Source of the DNA: Clostridia bacterium
GTDB taxonomy: Bacteria > Bacillota > Clostridia > UBA1381 > UBA9506
DNA length: 32,156 nucleotides
Assembly (NCBI GenBank): GCA_017396465.1
Contig: JAFQLU010000069.1
Coordinates: 1 to 32,156, forward strand
Direction: 5' to 3'
Part shown: in pieces, positions 1-7,467 of the stretch
How positions within the stretch are numbered: the stretch's first letter is position 1
Layout: every line of letters starts with the position of its first letter
Position numbers and translations under genes: made by a program
The notes under the pieces: generated by a model
What the model saw: the letters and a program-made list of their open reading frames with translations, nothing else
The model's database searches: none
Told to the model about the DNA's origin: nothing

Positions 1-200
1 ACCACGTGGGCACCAATACGCCGATTCCGAGAGAAGAGCAGTATCTGGCGCATTTAGACCTTTTAATGAGTCTTCCCGGCGGATATCCCTGCGTATCGCT
101 TCTGCCCGATATGTTCGGTCAGGGCGCGGTGGATACATTCGTGAGAAAAATCCGCGAATGGGATGAAAACCGCAAAAATGCCATGGCATTGATTTATTGA
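1..200 (+). CDS. C-terminal fragment of an unidentified protein
   Basis: The reading frame is open from the window edge and ends in TGA at 198-200, giving about 66 visible residues. The true start lies upstream of the window. The fragment begins HVGTNTPIP, contains a hydrophobic stretch with SLPGGYPCVSLLPDMFG, and ends in a charged helix-like segment (VRKIREWDENRKN). I do not recognise the family and assign no function. A strong hairpin terminator follows within 15 bases, which supports a real gene end. The GTG at position 6 is only an internal codon of the longer frame. Confidence 0.6.
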   Translation, partial: HVGTNTPIPREEQYLAHLDLLMSLPGGYPCVSLLPDMFGQGAVDTFVRKIREWDENRKNAMALIY

Positions 201-214
201 TTATAAACTGACAT

Positions 215-254
215 AAAGCAGATGTTATCCAAAAAGGATAGCATCTGCTTTTAT
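215..254 (+). terminator. Intrinsic terminator after the first gene
   Basis: AAAGCAGATGTTATCC (215-230) pairs with GGATAGCATCTGCTTT (236-251) over 16 base pairs with one G-U pair. The loop is AAAAA and a T-rich tail follows. It closes the truncated gene at the window edge. Confidence 0.9.
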
Positions 255-314
255 TACGTTTCGTCGCAAAATGTTACAGTGCGGTTAAATAAATGCGACA
301 GTTGTGAAATATTC

Positions 315-343
315 GTGACAATAAAAATATGGAGTGATATACT
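315..343 (+). promoter_or_regulatory. Sigma-A promoter for the TetR gene
   Basis: GTGACA (315-320) and TATACT (338-343) are separated by 17 bases. TG at 335-336 gives an extended -10 element (TGATATACT). It lies 83 bases upstream of the regulator's start codon. No clear palindromic operator was recognised around it. The rest of the 201-425 gap holds only the terminator and AT-rich sequence. Confidence 0.6.
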
Positions 344-425
344 TAATATGTATATTTATAATTGCCAATCATAGTCTCTGTGGAATTGGAGCGAATGCTC
401 TAAAATGATTGTAGGAGGGAAAAAG

Positions 426-995
426 ATGAGAAGTCCGGTTTACCGTGATGTGGAAGAGGCAATGCTGGAAAAAGTGTATCACTATCTGCTGGAAAACGGT
501 CTGGATCACTTTTCTATGCGCGAATTCTGCAAAAGCACGGGAATATCTATGGGTAGCACATATTACTGGTTTGAAAACAAAGAGCAAATGATTGCCGAGG
601 CGGCAGAATACGGTCTTTCCAAATTGGCGGAACGGATTTTCGGATACGTTTTTACGCAAATGGATCAGCTGGATGAATTTTTTGCAAATATTTTAGAGCA
701 GATGGAATATGCAAAACCGCAGTTTCGTTTGCTGGCTCGTCTGGCAACCAGCCCCGTATACGGCGCGCGTATCAAACAAGCGGCAACGCTTCTGGATGCA
801 TCTTATGTCAAATATATCAGCATGTTTGCGGAGCAGGCGGGATGTGATGCCGAAGAGGTTGCGCCACTGGTATATCTGTGCGTTTCTGTTTTGGTCGACT
901 ATGCTATCTGGGAAGATAAAGAGGTTTCGCAGATGCAGTGCGACTATATCTGTAAACAGTTGAAAAAAATCTGTGTCGGCAAAAAGGAGCAGTAA
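426..995 (+). CDS. TetR/AcrR-family transcriptional regulator
   Basis: This is a 189-residue DNA-binding regulator. The N-terminal third carries a typical TetR helix-turn-helix: a helix around HYLLENG, then FSMREFCKSTGISMGSTYYWFENKEQ's recognition helix (the GSTYYWF segment corresponds to the usual G-x-x-Y-x-H/Y-F pattern). The remaining residues look like an all-helical ligand-binding and dimerisation domain. The ATG at 426 is chosen over the in-frame ATG at 405 because AGGAGG at 413-418 sits 7 bases upstream of it. Proteins of this family usually repress an adjacent gene and release DNA on binding a small ligand. Candidate targets are its own promoter and the surface gene at 1128, with no terminator seen in between. 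The ligand is unknown. Confidence 0.85.
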   Translation: MRSPVYRDVEEAMLEKVYHYLLENGLDHFSMREFCKSTGISMGSTYYWFENKEQMIAEAAEYGLSKLAERIFGYVFTQMDQLDEFFANILEQMEYAKPQFRLLARLATSPVYGARIKQAATLLDASYVKYISMFAEQAGCDAEEVAPLVYLCVSVLVDYAIWEDKEVSQMQCDYICKQLKKICVGKKEQ

Positions 996-1010
996 GAAGG
1001 CAATATCAAT

Positions 1011-1103
1011 ATGTTTTATCCAACATGGTGCGTTTTCCGGAAGGAGAACGTGGAAGTGTTGTATGAAAATTGGAATCGTGTGTACATGGTTTCAAAAAGA
1101 TAA
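1011..1103 (+). CDS. Possible small ORF, 30 codons
   Basis: An ATG-to-TAA frame of 30 codons fills most of the gap between the TetR gene and the SLH protein gene. AGAAGG at about 995-1000 lies 10 bases upstream, an acceptable but not strong ribosome binding site. The peptide begins MFYPTWCVF and is rich in aromatic and charged residues, with no signal peptide or known motif. It may be chance, or a small leader peptide in the transcript that reaches the surface gene. Confidence 0.2.
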   Translation: MFYPTWCVFRKENVEVLYENWNRVYMVSKR

Positions 1104-1127
1104 ATTTTTAAACAGGAGGAAAGAAAC

Positions 1128-3239
1128 ATGAACAAAACATGGAAGAAAAGAGTTGGAGCGTTTATGCTTGCAGCTCTGTTTGTGCTTGTTGGTGCAATAC
1201 CGGTTTTTGCCGAAAAAGCTTCAGCACCTATCGAGCTGATTCTGGAGGATGTGACAGACTCTGATGCAACCGTACTTTCCGGTCAGGCGAAACTGAAGGT
1301 CAGCGTGAAAGGCACGACAGAAAGTGTGTACGGCGTGCAGACCACCTTATCGTTCTTTGGGGACCTGTCCTATTCATCCGTACAGTTCCTGCAGGGGGAA
1401 AATGATCCTGCAAGTGGTTCGTTCCAGGTGTCCCAGAATCCTGCGGACGTGAATCTTGACATGACAGTTGCACCTTCTATCTTAAGCAAGAATGCATTTG
1501 ATTTTTCTGACAAGACTGATTTATTCATTCTGACATTTACAGGTGAGCCCGGTGAAACCATTGAAGTGACCTTGGATGAATCCGAAACCAAGTCTTACTT
1601 TACAGTAGACCACCTCACCGAGGGCAGATACATCGGCGTGGATGCAGAAACCGAAACCATTAGCTTAACCGCAAGCTCCAAGCAGGGTGGCAGCATTGAT
1701 GCGACAATCCGTCTGGAAATGGATGCGCTGCAGGATATCGGCTTTAAGTCGAACTTTGACGGTAGTGAGCCCTACTATAAGGATCCCGGCGTTTGCGTGG
1801 AAATCATCGGAGAAGAAAACAGCACTAACTTAAAACTGTTTTTAAGCGATTTGCATCGCGTGACTTCTGCAAATGTTCCTACATTTGAAATCAGAACACA
1901 GCTTCTGGCTGAAAGCAACTATACTGTAAAGGTAACCGGTATGGGTTTTGCGCCTTACACAGTAGAGGGTGTGGATTTTGCAACGGTTCTCACTATCGGA
2001 AACACGAAGTTTGTTCCCGGTGATGTGGACGGCAATGAAGTGGTGGACGGATACGATAAAGCGCTGTTTAATCTGATTGTGGAATCCGAAGAATATAACG
2101 AAGCGGCAGACTTTAACCGCGACGGTAAAGTGAATAACAATGACTTCAGCATCATTGCTCACCTGCCCGATGTGGAAATCGGCGGCGATGATAACGAGGA
2201 AGAAGATCCCGAAAAGCCGGTTCCCGCAAAAATGGAAAAACCGAATTTATCCGCAACAACAGATGAAATTGAGGTAGAATGGGAACTGCTGGACGAGGAT
2301 GAAGATACACCCTATCCCGTAACCGGCTACGAAATACATTACGGCACCACAGCTGAAATGAAGAATGTAGAAGAAGTTGACGATCCCGAAGAAACCAAAT
2401 TTACATTGGAAGATTTAGAGGAAGACACAAAATACTATGTATGTATTGCCGCTGTAAATGAAAACGGCAGAGGTGAATTCTCCAAAACTGCAAGCATCTC
2501 CACAAAAGAGACCTCCTCCGGCGGTGGCGGCGGTGGTGGCACCGGTGGAGGTGGAGGCGGTGGTGGTGCCGGCGGTGGCGGCGGCAGCACAGGTGATAGC
2601 CGTCCTTCCGCAGGTACAGGTACAGGCACCGGAACAGGAACAGGTAGTGGTAGTGGCGATGTTGCCGTAGACCCCGTAGACCCCAAAGAACCTTTCACAG
2701 ATTTAGGCAACTACAGCTGGGCAAAAGAATCTATCTACAGCTTAAAGGATGCAGGCATCATCAGCGGTACCAGCGAAACCACATATTCTCCCGCGGCAAA
2801 CATCAAGCGCGGCGACTTTATTCTGATTCTGTCCAGAATGCTGAAACTGGAGGACGCTTTCACAGAAAACTTTGCAGACGTTCCCGAATCCAGCTACTAT
2901 TATAACGCAATCGGTGCCGCAAAAGTGGCAGGTATTGCAAAGGGTGACAGTGAAACCAACACCTTCAGACCGGAAGATACCATCACAAGACAGGATTTAA
3001 TCACTCTGGCATACCGTGCATTCTTAGATGCAGGCTATATCGAGGCAACAGAAGACGTTTCTGCGTTAGATCAGTTCGCGGATAAAGACCTGATTGCAGG
3101 TTATGCGGCAGAAGCAATGGCTTCTATGGTTTCTGCAGGCATCATCAAGGGTAGTGACGGCAACGTAAACCCCTTAGGCAACGCAACAAGAGCAGAAGTT
3201 GCAGTGATGTGTGCAAGACTGGCGGCATTGATGAAATAA
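1128..3239 (+). CDS. SLH-anchored surface protein with cohesin-like, dockerin-like and FN3 modules
   Basis: This is a 703-residue exported protein. A signal peptide covers residues 1-28, with a likely cut after VFA. A cohesin-like beta domain follows at about 33-185 (typical start IELILEDVT with the strand pattern LKVSV...VYGVQTTLSF). Next is a beta-rich module at about 195-293. A dockerin-like pair of calcium loops sits at about 297-346 (DVDGNEVVDGYD and DFNRDGKVNNND). An FN3 domain spans about 368-462. A glycine-rich and TG/SG linker covers 464-510. Three SLH repeats run from about 523 to the C-terminus (FTDLG..WAKESI, FADVPESSYYYNAI, FADKDLIAGYAAEAM). SLH repeats bind pyruvylated secondary cell wall polymer, so the protein should be displayed on the wall. 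AGGAGGA lies just before the ATG. The cohesin call rests on pattern only; the SLH and dockerin calls are firmer. Confidence 0.85.
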   Translation: MNKTWKKRVGAFMLAALFVLVGAIPVFAEKASAPIELILEDVTDSDATVLSGQAKLKVSVKGTTESVYGVQTTLSFFGDLSYSSVQFLQGENDPASGSFQVSQNPADVNLDMTVAPSILSKNAFDFSDKTDLFILTFTGEPGETIEVTLDESETKSYFTVDHLTEGRYIGVDAETETISLTASSKQGGSIDATIRLEMDALQDIGFKSNFDGSEPYYKDPGVCVEIIGEENSTNLKLFLSDLHRVTSANVPTFEIRTQLLAESNYTVKVTGMGFAPYTVEGVDFATVLTIGNTKFVPGDVDGNEVVDGYDKALFNLIVESEEYNEAADFNRDGKVNNNDFSIIAHLPDVEIGGDDNEEEDPEKPVPAKMEKPNLSATTDEIEVEWELLDEDEDTPYPVTGYEIHYGTTAEMKNVEEVDDPEETKFTLEDLEEDTKYYVCIAAVNENGRGEFSKTASISTKETSSGGGGGGGTGGGGGGGGAGGGGGSTGDSRPSAGTGTGTGTGTGSGSGDVAVDPVDPKEPFTDLGNYSWAKESIYSLKDAGIISGTSETTYSPAANIKRGDFILILSRMLKLEDAFTENFADVPESSYYYNAIGAAKVAGIAKGDSETNTFRPEDTITRQDLITLAYRAFLDAGYIEATEDVSALDQFADKDLIAGYAAEAMASMVSAGIIKGSDGNVNPLGNATRAEVAVMCARLAALMK
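2517..2658 (+). repeat. Low-complexity Gly and TG/SG coding repeat
   Basis: A GGN-rich run (about 2519-2588) encodes poly-glycine. It is followed by an imperfect ACAGG/ACCGG repeat (about 2614-2658) encoding TG and SG pairs. It forms the flexible linker between the FN3 and SLH parts of the surface protein. The codons vary between repeats, so the tract is not a pure microsatellite. Confidence 0.8.
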
Positions 3240-3257
3240 TCAAAAATAATAAAACCC

Positions 3258-3291
3258 GGCGGAGGGGAACCTCTCCCTTCCGCCCTCTTTC
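3258..3291 (+). terminator. GC-rich hairpin after the SLH gene
   Basis: GGCGGAGGGGA (3258-3268) pairs with TCCCTTCCGCC (3274-3284) with one G-U pair, and the loop is ACCTC. The tail CTCTTTC is only weakly T-rich, so termination may be partial. Confidence 0.65.
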
Positions 3292-3325
3292 AAAGCGCAT
3301 AAGTTATTGCTTGCTTGTGCGTTTT
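3292..3325 (+). terminator. Second hairpin terminator in the same gap
   Basis: AAAGCGCATAAG (3292-3303) pairs with CTTGTGCGTTTT (3314-3325) over 12 positions with two G-U pairs and a 10-base loop. The right arm itself ends in TTTT. It stands in tandem with the hairpin at 3258, 55 bases before the next start codon. Confidence 0.6.
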
Positions 3326-3380
3326 GCAGGGGGGATTTTTATGAATCTACCAAAAAAATTATGAAAAGGAGTATAAAAAC

Positions 3381-6194
3381 ATGAAAGCAAAGAAATTTTT
3401 GTCTGCTATTTTAGCAGGCGTGATGCTGCTTATGACAGCATCGTTCACAGTTTTTGCGGCTGACCCGGATATTTATGAGGTTAACAGCGAAACAACATTT
3501 GCGAGTGTCATTCAAAACGCAAAAGATACCAATGGCGATGGCGTTATCACATACGCAATCAGCGGCAAAGCATCTATTGCCGGCGGTTCTATTGTGACGG
3601 ACAGTACCGTTACAACCATAAACATTGTTGGTAAAACAGCGGATGCAGAGCTTCACATCAGCGGTAATAACGCCGGCGCGTATATTATGGTGCCGAACCT
3701 TCATGTGAATGTATCAGACATGACTCTTACCAAGGTTGTAGGAAATTATATTGGGGATGCCGGCTACAGAAACCGCTTCTTCAGTATCTCTCATGGTGAT
3801 ACAGTAACTTATAAAAACTGTAAGTTCCCTCTTGGCGCATGTGCATCCACCAACAGTGGCACAACACGTCTGACCACATTTGATACCTGCGTTTTCAGCG
3901 CAACCGACTATTATAGCTTATGGGTGTATGATGGAAACGTTGATATCAAGAATTGTACATTTGACGGCGTAAGAGGTATCAAGGTTTATGCGGAAGATGA
4001 AACCTATCCTATCATCACAAAAATCGAAGGAACAAAATTTGTTGGTTTAACACAAAAACCAGCTATTGTTTCTACTCAGCCGGGTAAAATTGCTGTGACA
4101 AACAGCACATTCACAGATTGTACATACGGCGTTTTGGCAAATGAATCTTACAACGGCAGTTTGGCAGAAGTTACAATTGATGGCAAAACTCCCGAATATG
4201 TTGCCACCGTAAATGGTGCTTTGTATACCAATATGGAATACGCAAAGGCTGAAGCTGATGAAGCAAATGCAGAAGTGAAAGTTCCTGTTGCAAAAATTGG
4301 TAATAAATACTATACATCTTTAGACGAAGCTCTGGCTGATGCAGAAGCATCCGGTGCAACCGAAACTACAATCGGATTACTGCAGGATGTTACAAAAACA
4401 ACGAAATTTAATGGTAAAGTAGCAAACTTAACCATCGACTTAAACGGAAAAACATTATATATTGCAGCGTCGGATAACTATGCGAAGGGTTATCTGAAAT
4501 TTATGAATGGTACAGTAGATATCACCGGTGTTGTGACCGAAGGCGATTCTATTTTCCATATGCTGGGCGGTGCAGATATTCTGTTTGAAAATGCAAAGCT
4601 GGTTGGTGAAAACTTCGTAAGCGCATTCGCGGTAATCAACTTAGCATCCGTAGGCTCTGATGCCACATTCACAAATTCTACTGTTGCATTAAAGGATGAG
4701 TTATCTACCAATGGCGGATTTGTGAAATCCGGTTCTACCGTAGACAACATTGTTACCTTTGATAACACCGATGTATCCCTTACAAATCTGCTGAAAGCAT
4801 TTGTAAATAATGATATCCGCATCGAAAACGGTTCTGATGTTACCGTAATAGGCGGCGAATATGGCTTCAATGTTCCGAAACTGACTGTAAGCGACTCCAA
4901 ACTGTATGTAAGCGGTTCTTTAGAACCCGGTATCAAAGTGGGGAATAATCCAATCATCATTTCCGGTGACTCTGATGTATATGTAGAAAATATTGCACAT
5001 AGAGAAGCAACAAATACCGGTGCGATTGAAGTAAAAGATACAGCATCTTTGGTTGCTGAAACCATTTCTTCTGCTCTTTTAACCGGCATGACAGTTGCAG
5101 ACACAGCTACCGTTGTTTCGAAAGCAGACAAAATTTCTGTTGAATTCGTCGAAGTAGAAGACGATACAGATGAATACTTAGATAACGCACTTTGGAACAT
5201 CGTTTTAAAGGGTGCAAATGCAGAAACAATCAACAGATTAAACTCTGCAGAGCTGACATTCGCATTGGCTGACGGCGAAGGCGACATGGCGTACGAAATC
5301 ATCGAAAGCAACAGCCAGATTGATATCAATCCTGTGAACAACTCCAAAGACCACTATGAATTCCATTTCAAGGGTAAAGAAGGCGTTGTGGACACAGCAA
5401 ATGAAATCGTAATCGGTCAGGTGGCATTTGAAGGCTACGGCGATGTAGACTTCAGCGTGGATGCAAACGGAACAAATGTTGTTCATGCGACCACAATTTC
5501 CGACAATATCGTTGATACCTTCCGCCCCGGCACAAGCACAACTGCAAAGGTTGGTATCCTGGATATTTCTGCTGTAATCGATTCTGCAATCGAAACAGTA
5601 AAAGAAAACTTAGAAATTCACATTGCATTCCCCAACGCAGTAAACAAGAATGCATACACATATCAGGATATGACCGTAACCGTTGAAAACGACGATTTAG
5701 GTCAGCTGTATGTAGTGAAACTGGGCGAAAACAATGCGGCAAACATCACTGCAACACCTGTTGCAGAAGCTGCAGGCATTGCTTGCACAGTAGATAGCGA
5801 CGGTTGCTATGTTGTAACCTTCACAGACATTTTAGTACAGCACAATTCCTACGAAATCACCGTAGAGGGTGCAGGCTACAGAACAGCTCGCTACACCGTT
5901 CGTATGACAGAAGACAAAACTGTGAACTTCTGGAACAACGTAAAAGATGCGGATGCTTATATGGAAGTATCCAAGAGTGAAAGCGTAGCTCCTGCTAAAC
6001 TGAACTATTTAGCAGGTGATATCGTAAAAGATAACAAGATTAACGTATATGACTTGTCTGCAGTTGTATCCTACTTCGGTGAAGCAGGATTATCTGCAAC
6101 AAAGAACCCCGAATATGCAAAATATGACTTGAACCGTGACGGCTTCATTGATTCTAAAGACGTTGCAATCGTTCTGGTTTCCTGGGGTAAATAA
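3381..6194 (+). CDS. Secreted beta-helix-like protein with C-terminal dockerin
   Basis: This is a 937-residue exported protein. A signal peptide covers about residues 1-27, with a cut near VFAA. Most of residues 30-560 is a run of short beta strands with repeated Asn, Gly and aromatic turns, as in right-handed parallel beta-helix proteins. One part (YTSLDEALADA, then IDLNGKTL) is a pattern common in gut Firmicute surface proteins. A cohesin-like region may follow at about 590-715, then an Ig-like module to about 850. A dockerin covers 879-937, with calcium loops DIVKDNKINVYD and DLNRDGFIDSKD. The first loop has Val at a position usually Asp or Asn. No catalytic residues could be placed, so a polysaccharide lyase role is only possible. 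AAGGAG precedes the ATG. It lies directly downstream of the SLH/cohesin-like gene, which suggests a shared surface assembly. Confidence 0.8.
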   Translation: MKAKKFLSAILAGVMLLMTASFTVFAADPDIYEVNSETTFASVIQNAKDTNGDGVITYAISGKASIAGGSIVTDSTVTTINIVGKTADAELHISGNNAGAYIMVPNLHVNVSDMTLTKVVGNYIGDAGYRNRFFSISHGDTVTYKNCKFPLGACASTNSGTTRLTTFDTCVFSATDYYSLWVYDGNVDIKNCTFDGVRGIKVYAEDETYPIITKIEGTKFVGLTQKPAIVSTQPGKIAVTNSTFTDCTYGVLANESYNGSLAEVTIDGKTPEYVATVNGALYTNMEYAKAEADEANAEVKVPVAKIGNKYYTSLDEALADAEASGATETTIGLLQDVTKTTKFNGKVANLTIDLNGKTLYIAASDNYAKGYLKFMNGTVDITGVVTEGDSIFHMLGGADILFENAKLVGENFVSAFAVINLASVGSDATFTNSTVALKDELSTNGGFVKSGSTVDNIVTFDNTDVSLTNLLKAFVNNDIRIENGSDVTVIGGEYGFNVPKLTVSDSKLYVSGSLEPGIKVGNNPIIISGDSDVYVENIAHREATNTGAIEVKDTASLVAETISSALLTGMTVADTATVVSKADKISVEFVEVEDDTDEYLDNALWNIVLKGANAETINRLNSAELTFALADGEGDMAYEIIESNSQIDINPVNNSKDHYEFHFKGKEGVVDTANEIVIGQVAFEGYGDVDFSVDANGTNVVHATTISDNIVDTFRPGTSTTAKVGILDISAVIDSAIETVKENLEIHIAFPNAVNKNAYTYQDMTVTVENDDLGQLYVVKLGENNAANITATPVAEAAGIACTVDSDGCYVVTFTDILVQHNSYEITVEGAGYRTARYTVRMTEDKTVNFWNNVKDADAYMEVSKSESVAPAKLNYLAGDIVKDNKINVYDLSAVVSYFGEAGLSATKNPEYAKYDLNRDGFIDSKDVAIVLVSWGK

Positions 6195-6209
6195 TTCAAA
6201 AAAGCAATG

Positions 6210-6242
6210 AAACGGAAAGGGAATTTTCCCTTTCCGTTTTTT
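6210..6242 (+). terminator. Intrinsic terminator after the dockerin gene
   Basis: AAACGGAAAGGG (6210-6221) pairs perfectly with CCCTTTCCGTTT (6228-6239). The loop is AATTTT and the T run extends to 6242. Confidence 0.93.
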
Positions 6243-6273
6243 GCGTTTTTCTTTCGTTTTCTTTCTTGCGGTA

Positions 6274-6302
6274 TTGCATTTTTTATTTGCTTATGCTATA
6301 AT
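6274..6302 (+). promoter_or_regulatory. Sigma-A promoter for the aldolase operon
   Basis: TTGCAT (6274-6279), a 17-base spacer and TATAAT (6297-6302), with TG at 6294-6295, give an extended -10 promoter. The expected transcript has a leader of about 160 bases. It begins with an AT-rich hairpin (6312-6337, CAGAATTTTAT against ATAAAATTTCTG, one bulge). No riboswitch was recognised in the leader. Confidence 0.8.
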
Positions 6303-6470
6303 TAACACATACAGAATTTTATTTCATAAAATTTCTGAAAATTGCAGAACTTTTGCGTGCCATGCCAATGAATTATGTTGCAAAAAGTCTATGAAAAGCT
6401 TTCTGCTCTAAGTGGTATCGGCATGGATAACGTTTTAATTGGAATATTACGTATACGGAGGAATGAAATT

Positions 6471-7379
6471 ATGAATTCACAACAGGCAGTTCGTTTAGCT
6501 ATGCAGAATCGCACGATTATTCCTGCGTTCAACATTCCCTATCTTCCTATGATGGAACCTGTCGTTCAGGCGATTGTTGACGAGGATTCTCTTGCGATGA
6601 TTCAGGTGGCACGTTTAGAATGGGAAAAATTTGAATCCCAGAGTCCCGAAGCGGTGGCAAAAGAATATCAGAAATTCGGCAAAGAGGGTTACACTCTTCT
6701 GCATCTGGACCATGTTCCGGTAATTGATGAAGATCAGCTGAAGGTAGATTATATTTCAATCATCAAAAGAGCATTGGATGTAGGCTATCAGTCCGTTATG
6801 GTGGACGGTTCCCGTCTCCCTCTGGACGAAAATATCGCTGTAACCAAAGAAGTTTCCGAGGTTGCAAAAGCGTTTGGTGCGGCAGTTGAAGCAGAGCTTG
6901 GCGCAGTTTCCGGTCATGAAGGAAGCGGCATTGGTCTCAGCTATGAAGAACTGTTCACATCCAAAAAAGGTTTCACAAAGCCTGAAGAAGCAGCACGCTT
7001 TGCAAAAGAATCCGGTTGCGATTGGATGAGTGTTGCCGCAGGCAGCTTCCACGGTGCAATTGCTTCCGGCACAAAGCATCTGAAAAAGCCGCAGGCAAGA
7101 CTGGATATTGACCATATCGCAACGTTGTTTGAAGTAACAGGCAACATGCCCTTGGTGCTTCACGGCGGAAGCGGTATTGAGCAGGATTACATCTTAAAGG
7201 CAATGGCGAACGGTATTGCAAAAATCAATGTGGGAACAGAAATCCGTCAGCCCTACGAATTCGCTCTGGAAGAAAAACCGGGCGATATTGCATACGCACA
7301 GGAAAAGGTTTATGAACGCGCTCGTTGGGTCATTCATGATTTCCTGCGCACAGCAGGCAACCATTCCAAATTGAAATAA
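6471..7379 (+). CDS. Class II (zinc) fructose-bisphosphate aldolase family protein
   Basis: This 302-residue TIM-barrel enzyme belongs to the family that reversibly joins dihydroxyacetone phosphate to an aldehyde (fructose-, tagatose- or related ketose-bisphosphates). The visible family residues are the catalytic Asp80 and zinc ligand His81 in LHLDH, the EAELG motif near 140-144, His194 in AAGSFHGA, and His231 in VLHGGSG followed by the phosphate-binding region near KINVGTE. The ATG at 6471 is chosen because GGAGG ends about 9 bases upstream. The longer in-frame extension to 6375 has no such site and no family resemblance. Substrate specificity cannot be read from sequence. The partner gene at 7468 is a mutarotase-like protein, so a role in breaking down a less common sugar is as likely as central glycolysis. 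Confidence 0.88.
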   Translation: MNSQQAVRLAMQNRTIIPAFNIPYLPMMEPVVQAIVDEDSLAMIQVARLEWEKFESQSPEAVAKEYQKFGKEGYTLLHLDHVPVIDEDQLKVDYISIIKRALDVGYQSVMVDGSRLPLDENIAVTKEVSEVAKAFGAAVEAELGAVSGHEGSGIGLSYEELFTSKKGFTKPEEAARFAKESGCDWMSVAAGSFHGAIASGTKHLKKPQARLDIDHIATLFEVTGNMPLVLHGGSGIEQDYILKAMANGIAKINVGTEIRQPYEFALEEKPGDIAYAQEKVYERARWVIHDFLRTAGNHSKLK

Positions 7380-7381
7380 TG

Positions 7382-7409
7382 ATAAAGCCCTGACGCATCA
7401 GGGCTTTAT
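7382..7409 (+). terminator. Hairpin between aldolase and DUF4432 genes
   Basis: ATAAAGCCCTGA (7382-7393) pairs perfectly with TCAGGGCTTTAT (7398-7409) around the loop CGCA. The T-tract is short, so it may attenuate rather than end transcription before the next gene. Confidence 0.75.
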
Positions 7410-7467
7410 ATATCATCGGAAAAAGCATTTTCTGTATGAACACTATAAAACACGAAAGAAGGAAACA

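Noticed and set aside
301-330. Palindromic TetR operator near the promoter
   Set aside because: TTGTGAAATATTCGTGACAA matches its own reverse complement only at the ends, which is too weak to call.
2435-2710. Proline-rich ORF on the minus strand and alternative frame opposite the Gly linker
   Set aside because: These are shadow frames of the GGN repeat. There is no start signal, and the plus frame is a clear SLH protein.
4490-5347. 285-codon minus-strand ORF inside the beta-helix gene
   Set aside because: It is composed of low-complexity Ser, Thr and Val from the antisense of a biased coding region. It has no ribosome binding site, and the sense frame has a signal peptide and a dockerin.
6389-6405. 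Possible CcpA cre-like site (TGAAAAGCTTTC) in the aldolase leader
   Set aside because: The central CG of the cre consensus is reversed to GC and the right half is incomplete.
6375-6470. N-terminal extension of the aldolase to an upstream ATG
   Set aside because: It has no ribosome binding site or family similarity. GGAGG directly supports the ATG at 6471.
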